DNA from: Methanomassiliicoccales archaeon
GTDB taxonomy: Archaea > Thermoplasmatota > Thermoplasmata > Methanomassiliicoccales > UBA472
NCBI GenBank assembly: GCA_013329565.1
Contig: DUJZ01000073.1
Coordinates: 1-9,708 of the forward strand
Direction of reading: 5' to 3'
DNA length: 9,708 nt
The position numbers and the translations under genes are program-made. Under the pieces are notes generated by a model. It was not told the DNA's origin and ran no database searches. It saw only the letters and a program-made list of their open reading frames with translations. Positions 6,063-9,708 of this stretch are shown here, piece after piece. How positions within the stretch are numbered: the stretch's first letter is position 1; the number at the start of each line of letters is the position of its first letter.

Positions 6063-6302
6063 ATGGAAGAAGGCGACCTGGAGAAGGTCACGTTGCGATT
6101 GCCTGCTAGGCACATCCGGGCTCTGGATTTCCTAGTTCAGGTAGACGACTTCCCCTCCAGATCAGAAGCCATAAGAGCTGCCATCAGGGACTTCATTTAC
6201 GCTAGGGTCGACCTGGTCGCCGACAAGATGAAAAAGATGGAGGAGGCCGAGAGGGTCCTGGCGGAGATGGAAGCCTACGAAGAGCGGTATATGAGGAAAT
6301 AG
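6063..6302 (+). CDS. Ribbon-helix-helix (CopG/NikR N-terminal type) DNA-binding protein
   Basis: A 79-residue protein with the MetJ/Arc fold pattern. The strand KVTLRL at 8-13 would enter the major groove. It is followed by helix A (about 15-27) and by DDFPSRSEAIRAAIRDFI (28-45), whose F-P-S-R-S-E-A-I-R turn and helix B are the most conserved part of archaeal CopG-like regulators. The tail 46-79 is a highly charged helix, likely to lengthen the dimer. There is no metal-binding ACT-like domain, so it is not full-length NikR. The ATG at 6063 has AGGA 6-7 nt upstream. An in-frame TTG at 6048 would add five residues and lacks a better site. It stands alone between a TATA box and a T-run terminator, so it is a single-gene unit. 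Its target is not evident; autoregulation through the leader hairpin region is a guess. Confidence 0.88.
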   Translation: MEEGDLEKVTLRLPARHIRALDFLVQVDDFPSRSEAIRAAIRDFIYARVDLVADKMKKMEEAERVLAEMEAYEERYMRK

Positions 6303-6339
6303 CCTGCCAGGAAGGGATGGGATGCACCTAGTCAGGCCC

Positions 6340-6380
6340 GAGGTTCCCCCCCAGAAACCTCCCCTCTTTTTCTTTTTTTT
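6340..6380 (+). terminator. Hairpin and T-run terminator after the ribbon-helix-helix gene
   Basis: GAGGTT (6340-6345) pairs with AACCTC (6356-6361) across a C-rich 10-nt loop. CCCCT and a long T-rich run with eight consecutive T (6373-6380) follow. It sits 38 nt after the stop codon, and archaeal termination relies mostly on such T-runs. Confidence 0.7.
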
Positions 6381-6394
6381 AACGAGTGAAAGGT

Positions 6395-7153
6395 TTAGCC
6401 GATGTAACCCAGGTCCTCGCGCTTCGGAACGTCAAGCGTCTCGGCCTCCTTCAGTTTGTTGGCTATGAGGTCTATCTGCTCCGCCTTATCAGTTAAAGCG
6501 GTAAGGTCCAGTTCGATGTGCAACAGGGACATGAGCACCTTGAGAATCGCCTCCGCCCCCTTGGGATCGACGAAGTAGCCGGACGTTTCACCCATCAGGC
6601 ACACCGCCGGTATCCCTTCCATCTTGCCCAGCCCGAGCATCAGGCCAGAGGCGCCGACGATGCCGCTGCCCGGCTCTCCCTTGGAGAATATCACGCCGTG
6701 CTCGATCATCTCCTCGCAGATGGAGATGTCGGTGACGGCGCCGAGGACCCTCGGCTTCTCGACGATCTTGCCGACCCCATAGCCGCCCAGGGTGTAGATG
6801 CGGCTCACGCCAAGGTCCTTGCAGACCCGGATGGCGTGATGCGAGAGCTCGTACTGACCTTCGGGCGTCATGCCCTGGTAGTCCCCGGTCATGATTATGA
6901 TGTCCGGCCGGTCGCCCTCGCCGCGATGATAATGAAGCTCGTTGTTGACCAGACGAATAACACCGTCATCGTCCAGAAGGACCTGCGGCGGGAAGTGCTT
7001 GGAGTAGATGTCTGCGAACTTGACCGCCTTTACCTGCTCCACCAGGTGCTCCGCCGCCAGCTTACCGACGTTGCCGACACCCGGCAGCCCCTCGATAAGG
7101 ATGGGGGCGCTCAGCTCGGGCCGCTCATGCATGACCATTATGACGCTATCCAT
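6395..7153 (-). CDS. PAC2-family protein (proteasome assembly chaperone-like)
   Basis: A 252-residue protein of the archaeal PAC2 (COG2047/PbaA-PbaB-like) family. The N-terminal P-I-L-I-E-G-L-P-G-V-G-N-V-G-K-L-A-A-E-H (17-36) is the family hallmark. DIIIMTGDYQGMTPEG (84-99), LGGYGVGK (122-129) and the glycine-rich PGSGIVGASGLMLGLG (161-176) follow in the expected order. Eukaryotic PAC2 helps assemble the 20S core; archaeal Pba proteins bind the proteasome alpha ring. The C-terminus ends D-L-G-Y-I-G, which resembles but does not exactly match the HbYX tail. The ATG at 7153 has AGGTGAT just upstream, inside the end of nop10, and lies 5 nt after the nop10 stop. Longer in-frame starts would run through nop10 and are rejected. 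It is the last gene of the ribosomal operon shown here, and the linkage to nop10 and aIF2alpha is a common archaeal order. Confidence 0.93.
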   Translation of the reverse strand: MDSVIMVMHERPELSAPILIEGLPGVGNVGKLAAEHLVEQVKAVKFADIYSKHFPPQVLLDDDGVIRLVNNELHYHRGEGDRPDIIIMTGDYQGMTPEGQYELSHHAIRVCKDLGVSRIYTLGGYGVGKIVEKPRVLGAVTDISICEEMIEHGVIFSKGEPGSGIVGASGLMLGLGKMEGIPAVCLMGETSGYFVDPKGAEAILKVLMSLLHIELDLTALTDKAEQIDLIANKLKEAETLDVPKREDLGYIG

Positions 7154-7158
7154 GTGAA

Positions 7159-7320
7159 TCACCTGTTCTCCTGGCGCGCTCTCCGGCGATACTCTCCGTA
7201 CCTGTCGTCCGGCGAGAACCGTGGCGGTATGGGCGTTGAGGTATGGAAACCGCACCTGGGACAGGTATCCTTGAGAGTGTACTCCCGGCACCTGTCGCAT
7301 TTCCTCAGGGTGGTCTTCAT
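7159..7320 (-). CDS. nop10: H/ACA ribonucleoprotein protein Nop10
   Basis: A 53-residue protein. Nop10 is a core subunit of the H/ACA RNP and supports the pseudouridine synthase Cbf5 in guided rRNA modification. The start MKTTLRKCDRC and the four cysteines C8, C11, C20 and C23 form the zinc ribbon found in archaeal Nop10. The second half, T-P-I-P-P-R-F-S-P-D-D-R-Y-G-E-Y-R-R, is the conserved Cbf5-contacting tail. Length is typical. A longer in-frame start at 7368 would add 16 residues not found in the family, so ATG 7320 is preferred. It lies 60 nt downstream of the aIF2alpha stop and 5 nt upstream of the PAC2 gene, in the usual archaeal order. Confidence 0.95.
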   Translation of the reverse strand: MKTTLRKCDRCREYTLKDTCPRCGFHTSTPIPPRFSPDDRYGEYRRRARQENR

Positions 7321-7380
7321 TGTCCTATCGCCTGCGGACCAATATAAGACAAGACCTCGATAAATCACTTTGCCGTACTA

Positions 7381-8163
7381 TCACTTGGCATCCCGGTGGA
7401 ACGTTCCGTCCCCGCCGGTGTCCTTGATCTCGGCAACGACCAGATTGGTAACTTCCTTCAGGGCCTCTTCCGCGGTCTTGTAGTCAGGCGCGCTCATTAC
7501 CAGGCGGTAACGGGGAGCGCCGATGTACTGGATCAGAAGCTCCTCCGAAGAGGCCTCCTGACCCTTCTTCAAGGCGGCCTTGATGCGGTCCACTCCGTCC
7601 GGGGCGGGGGAGCGCAGCTCCAATACCCCGGCTATCCGAACGAAGGGCGGGGTTACGTTCTCCTTGGCCACCTCGATGAAGGTATCGGTCCAATCTCCGG
7701 AGAGTTCGACCTCCTCCAGAGCGCTATCGTCAATGGCGCAGCTCTCGAAAGCTCCGTACAGAGTGCCAAAAGCGTCCACCAAAAGGTATCCGAACTCCTC
7801 CCAGCATTCGTCCGGGGTCTTCTCCAGGCGAGCGGCGACGATCTCCAGAAGCTTTTCGGCCTTGGTCTCGTTCTTCCACTGCTGGACCTTCTCTCGCCGC
7901 TGGTGCTCGTTTACGGATTTTAAAGAAAGATCGATATGTCCCTTGGTCGAGTCCACACCCAGAACCTTCGTGACGACCTTCTGGCCCTCCCGCACGTAGT
8001 CACGGATGTACTTTACCCATCCCGTGGCCACGTCGCGTACGTGGATGAAGCCTTCCTTGTCGCCGTACTCGTCGAGCGTTACGAACGCCCCGAAGTTCTT
8101 GACGCTCTGCACGGTGCAGACCACGAGCTCCCCTTCCTCGGGGAACTCGCCGACCCTAGCCAT
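7381..8163 (-). CDS. eif2a: Translation initiation factor aIF2 subunit alpha
   Basis: A 260-residue aIF2 alpha subunit. With the beta and gamma subunits it delivers initiator Met-tRNA to the small ribosomal subunit. Residues about 10-85 form the S1 RNA-binding domain: GELVVCTVQSVKNFGAFVTL, then EGFIHVRDVATGWVKYIRDYVREGQ and KGHIDLSLK. Residues 88-170 are helical and the C-terminal part (about 175-255, PPFVRIAGVLELRSPAPDG) is the alpha-beta domain that contacts gamma. The position corresponding to the regulated serine of eukaryotic eIF2alpha falls in V-A-T-G-W, with T47 rather than serine nearby; regulation by phosphorylation is unproven. The start codon overlaps the rps27e stop by one base (TAATG), indicating translational coupling. 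Confidence 0.96.
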   Translation of the reverse strand: MARVGEFPEEGELVVCTVQSVKNFGAFVTLDEYGDKEGFIHVRDVATGWVKYIRDYVREGQKVVTKVLGVDSTKGHIDLSLKSVNEHQRREKVQQWKNETKAEKLLEIVAARLEKTPDECWEEFGYLLVDAFGTLYGAFESCAIDDSALEEVELSGDWTDTFIEVAKENVTPPFVRIAGVLELRSPAPDGVDRIKAALKKGQEASSEELLIQYIGAPRYRLVMSAPDYKTAEEALKEVTNLVVAEIKDTGGDGTFHRDAK

Positions 8164-8336
8164 TAGTCGACCACCTCAAGCAGCTCTCCCCTGACCTCGC
8201 CCTCGCCTCCGCGGGACTTTACCAAGGTAGAGCCGCACACCGCGCAGGCCACGTTCATGGCCGGCTTCTTGTAGGTGATCTGCTCGTTTCCGCAATCCTG
8301 ACACTTCACTTTTATGAACTTACCGGTGGTGGCCAT
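8163..8336 (-). CDS. rps27e: 30S ribosomal protein S27e
   Basis: A 57-residue ribosomal protein of the archaeal/eukaryotic small subunit. It has a C4 zinc finger: C12-x2-C15 (KCQDCGNEQ) and C31-x2-C34 (ACAVCG), separated by the family sequence I-T-Y-K-K-P-A-M-N-V. The tail GEGEVRGELLEVVD is typical. The ATG at 8336 is chosen because GGAGTGAT precedes it in the end of rpl44e and the gap to the rpl44e stop is only 5 nt. Starts farther upstream would overlap rpl44e extensively and add residues foreign to S27e. It overlaps the aIF2alpha start by one base. Confidence 0.96.
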   Translation of the reverse strand: MATTGKFIKVKCQDCGNEQITYKKPAMNVACAVCGSTLVKSRGGEGEVRGELLEVVD

Positions 8337-8341
8337 GAAAA

Positions 8342-8620
8342 TCACTCCGTCAGCTCGAACTTCTTGGCCCGGAAGCAAGTCTTCTGATGGGCCTTCTTGC
8401 ACTTCTTGCAGCGGTATCTCAAAGAGACCCTCTTAGTAGGCTTCTCGCGTCCTTCCGGCTTCGGCCTGGGGAAACCACCATAACCGGCGGTAGCCCTGCG
8501 GAACCTTCTCTGACCCCACTTCATCTCGCTGGCCTTCTTCTTCTTAACCCTCTCGACCTCGTGATCGGTATGGGTCTTGCAGGATGGACAGTAAGTCTTG
8601 ATAGACCTAGGCATCTTCAT
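8342..8620 (-). CDS. rpl44e: 50S ribosomal protein L44e
   Basis: A 92-residue large-subunit protein found in archaea and eukaryotes, located near the ribosomal E site. The start [14 protein letters not shown] matches the family start. Zinc ligands are C11-x2-C14 and C71-x2-C74 ([10 protein letters not shown]). The central basic segment [35 protein letters not shown] is the usual conserved core. The ATG at 8620 has GGGATGA five nt upstream. An in-frame ATG at 8629 would add three residues, and a third ATG lies at 8614, so the exact start is uncertain by a few codons. It is the first gene of the five-gene operon, with a TATA box about 45 nt upstream. Confidence 0.96.
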   Translation of the reverse strand: MKMPRSIKTYCPSCKTHTDHEVERVKKKKASEMKWGQRRFRRATAGYGGFPRPKPEGREKPTKRVSLRYRCKKCKKAHQKTCFRAKKFELTE

Positions 8621-8664
8621 AATATTCATCCCATTGGAGCAAAAATGCCTTAATACTCATTCTC

Positions 8665-8672
8665 TATTTAAA
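8665..8672 (-). promoter_or_regulatory. TATA box of the rpl44e-rps27e-aIF2alpha-nop10-PAC2 operon
   Basis: The minus strand reads TTTAAATA, an excellent archaeal TATA match. It predicts a start near 8642 and a leader of about 20 nt carrying the GGGATGA ribosome site. A strong palindrome lies about 22 nt farther upstream, at 8694-8715. Confidence 0.7.
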
Positions 8673-8693
8673 CCCTTAGCATAGGAATAAACC

Positions 8694-8715
8694 CCACCCC
8701 AGTATACTGGGTTGG
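8694..8715. repeat. 22-bp near-perfect palindrome upstream of the ribosomal operon
   Basis: The core CCCAGTATACTGGG (8698-8711) is a perfect 14-bp palindrome. Extending it outward gives 10 of 11 matched pairs over 22 bases, with one C/T mismatch. It lies directly upstream of the operon TATA box, where an archaeal activator or repressor site would be expected. It could also be a hairpin if transcribed. Confidence 0.7.
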
Positions 8716-8960
8716 ATATCCCGGACCGTTAGCGTACCAATGCTCCGGTCATTTCGTCGATTGCTATATGAAATTGACTTTTTCCAATGTTCTTCTCTGA
8801 TATATAATTGATTTATTTTTCTTCAATATTTATTATCGGCATCGTTGGTGCATTCGATCGAGAGAAATAGCTCCCCATGTCAATCTTTATCGCTAGTCAA
8901 ATAATAAACGAAAGTTTATAATAGGGTTGCATTTCTCTGGGATTTCCCGGCATAATATTC

Positions 8961-9004
8961 GCTGCATGCCATTAAAGTTTAACAGGCTTTAATAATGGCA
9001 TAGC
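8961..9004. repeat. Long imperfect inverted repeat (stem-loop) upstream of the winged-helix gene
   Basis: ATGCCATT...AAAG (8966-8977) is the reverse complement of CTTTAATAATGGCAT (8988-9002) except for a 3-base insertion. The stem can be extended by GCT/AGC across a 2-base bulge. The loop is about 10 nt. Further GGCAT/ATGCC copies nearby (8949-8953 and 8838-8842) could pair alternatively with the ATGCC arm. No T-run follows. Confidence 0.55.
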
Positions 9005-9053
9005 CAGTAGTAAAGCCAGCAATATAAAATATTATGTGAATAGAAAGTAATAT

Positions 9054-9078
9054 ATATCAATCAAATAATAATTGATAT
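9054..9078. promoter_or_regulatory. Operator-like inverted repeat in the winged-helix gene promoter
   Basis: ATATCAAT (9054-9061) and ATTGATAT (9071-9078) are perfect reverse complements separated by 9 bases. TATA-like runs flank it at 9048-9056 and 9082-9090. A dimeric winged-helix protein binding here would block its own promoter. Autoregulation is inferred. Confidence 0.5.
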
Positions 9079-9111
9079 GTATTTATAAATAATATAAAAG
9101 GGTGATGCAAT

Positions 9112-9483
9112 ATGGCCGACAAAGGCTTCAACAAGAAGGACGAATCTCTCGTGGATCTGCTGGTGAACACCGGAATGCCCAAGAACGTGGCCAAGACCTT
9201 GGCGTTTTTGCGCAAGAAGGAGGAAACGACATCTGTCGAAATTGAGATAATGACCGCCCTCCGCCAGCCCGAGGTGTCCATCGCCATGCAGGAGCTTCGC
9301 CGCCGCAAGTGGGTCATAAAGAGGGACATCAAGAAGGAAGGGAAGGGAAGGCCGGTGCACGCCTACAAGCTGGCCATCCCCTTCGACAAGATCATCGAGA
9401 CCTTGGAGAAGGAAGAGAGGAAGCGGATGGAGTCTATCGAGAAGAACATCGATCAGCTCAAGGCGCTCTCCCTGAACCAGTGA
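9112..9483 (+). CDS. Winged-helix transcriptional regulator (COG3355-like) with C-terminal coiled coil
   Basis: A 123-residue predicted DNA-binding protein. Residues 11-36 (SLVDLLVNTGMPKNVAKTLAFL) resemble the first helices of archaeal TrmB/COG3355-type regulators. Residues 40-64, T-S-V-E-I-E followed by L-R-Q-P-E-V-S-I-A-M-Q-E-L-R-R-R, form the helix-turn-helix. WVIKRDIKKEGKGRPVHAYKL (67-87) makes the wing. Residues 91-120 are a charged helix likely to dimerise. There is no ligand-binding domain. The ATG at 9112 has GGTGAT about 5 nt upstream. The gene stands alone behind an operator-like inverted repeat and ends in TGA, immediately followed by the stop of the convergent rpiA. Its regulon is unknown. 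Confidence 0.88.
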   Translation: MADKGFNKKDESLVDLLVNTGMPKNVAKTLAFLRKKEETTSVEIEIMTALRQPEVSIAMQELRRRKWVIKRDIKKEGKGRPVHAYKLAIPFDKIIETLEKEERKRMESIEKNIDQLKALSLNQ

Positions 9484-9708
9484 TCAAACCCTTTCCATCA
9501 TCCTTGTCCCGGGATCGGAGGCCACGATCACCTTTTTGGCCATGTTCAGGAACAGGCCGGTCTCCACCACTCCCGGTATCTCCTTCAGCTTTCTCTGAAG
9601 CTCGTAGGGATCTCTGATCCCCTGCTCGAAATGCAGATGGTAGATGTAATTGCCGTTGTCGGTCACGAACGGGGTATCGCCGCCGCGCAGCTCGGCCCGG
9701 CAGCCCAG
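9484..9708 (-). CDS. rpiA: Ribose-5-phosphate isomerase A, C-terminal part (partial, enters from the right edge)
   Basis: The last 74 codons and stop of a minus-strand gene whose start lies beyond the window. The sequence FVTDNGNYIYHLHF followed by IRDPYELQRKLKEIPGVVETGLFLNMAKKVIVA is the conserved C-terminal part of RpiA, which interconverts ribose 5-phosphate and ribulose 5-phosphate. The T-D-N-G-N-Y and G-V-V-E-T-G-L-F motifs are diagnostic. The upstream part of this frame (LGCRAELRGGDTPF) also fits. The catalytic acidic motif lies farther upstream and is not visible. A GTG within the T-D-N-G-N segment is not a start. The stop abuts that of the winged-helix gene with no gap. Confidence 0.94.
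   Translation of the reverse strand: MGCRAELRGGDTPFVTDNGNYIYHLHFEQGIRDPYELQRKLKEIPGVVETGLFLNMAKKVIVASDPGTRMMERV

Larger units (their letters stand above)
8630..9111. other. A+T-rich intergenic region of about 480 bases without a gene
   Basis: I find no convincing reading frame and no tRNA, rRNA or CRISPR structure here. Its left end holds the ribosomal-operon promoter, the 8694-8715 palindrome and a G+C-richer patch (8714-8755) with GGATATCC and a hairpin GACCG/CGGTC enclosing AGCG/TGCT. The middle (8760-8950) is plain A+T-rich sequence. The right end holds a long imperfect hairpin (8961-9004), an 8+8 inverted repeat and the TATA-like elements of the winged-helix gene. Confidence 0.75.

Noticed and set aside
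6016..6135. Short plus-strand frame from the ATG at 6016, upstream of the ribbon-helix-helix gene
   Set aside because: It is out of frame with the regulator, has no ribosome site and reads into low-quality sequence. It is most likely leader.
7154..7300. Longer N-terminus for the PAC2 protein
   Set aside because: The extension would overlap nearly all of nop10 in another frame. The ATG at 7153 has a strong ribosome site and matches the family start.
6518..7363. Plus-strand open frame of 281 codons opposite the PAC2 and nop10 genes
   Set aside because: It spans two convincing genes in antisense and is rich in H, R, D and L, as expected from reverse reading. No family is recognised.
8337..8402. 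Longer N-terminus for S27e
   Set aside because: It would overlap the end of rpl44e by 61 bases and add residues not typical of S27e. GGAGTGAT marks the ATG at 8336.

Overview
The window looks like a chromosomal segment of a euryarchaeal genome, most like the Thermoplasmata / Methanomassiliicoccales-type lineages. Reasons: RadA recombinase, an archaeal class I CCA-adding enzyme, the archaeal ribosomal and translation cluster rpl44e-rps27e-aIF2alpha-nop10-PAC2, an intron-containing tRNA-Tyr with the archaeal C1-G72 pair, TATA-box promoters and Shine-Dalgarno-like sites. Coding DNA is fairly G+C-rich and the spacers are A+T-rich. The exact taxon is an inference.

Layout from left to right. (1) Minus strand, leaving the window at base 1: radA followed after 8 nt by the N-terminal part of a tRNA guanine-10 methyltransferase-like protein. 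(2) A divergent spacer with nested inverted repeats, then a plus-strand membrane protein with three N-terminal membrane segments and an outer Ig-like domain. (3) Minus strand: an MBL-fold hydrolase, a 120-nt spacer that looks like a small RNA gene (TATA box, stem-loop, U-run), and the CCA-adding enzyme, whose stop codon overlaps that of the membrane protein. (4) Plus strand: an adenosine/SAH-deaminase-like amidohydrolase, probably leaderless. (5) Minus strand: tRNA-Tyr(GUA) with an intron and an encoded CCA. (6) Plus strand: a small ribbon-helix-helix regulator ending in a hairpin plus T-run terminator. (7) Minus strand: the compact operon rpl44e-rps27e-aIF2alpha-nop10-PAC2, with gaps of 5 nt, a 1-nt overlap, 60 nt and 5 nt. 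(8) A 480-nt A+T-rich spacer with several palindromes. (9) Plus strand: a winged-helix regulator whose stop codon directly abuts that of a convergent, partial rpiA.

The main theme is RNA and protein-synthesis housekeeping: tRNA modification, CCA addition, tRNA-Tyr, ribosomal proteins, initiation factor, H/ACA RNP protein and a proteasome chaperone-family protein. I see no mobile elements, no CRISPR array and no obvious defence island. The most interesting unexplained item is the candidate small RNA between the MBL-fold gene and cca. Its predicted loop carries a pyrimidine run resembling the anti-Shine-Dalgarno sequence. Next are the alternative pairings in the tRNA-Tyr intron and the changed substrate-pocket residues of the amidohydrolase.
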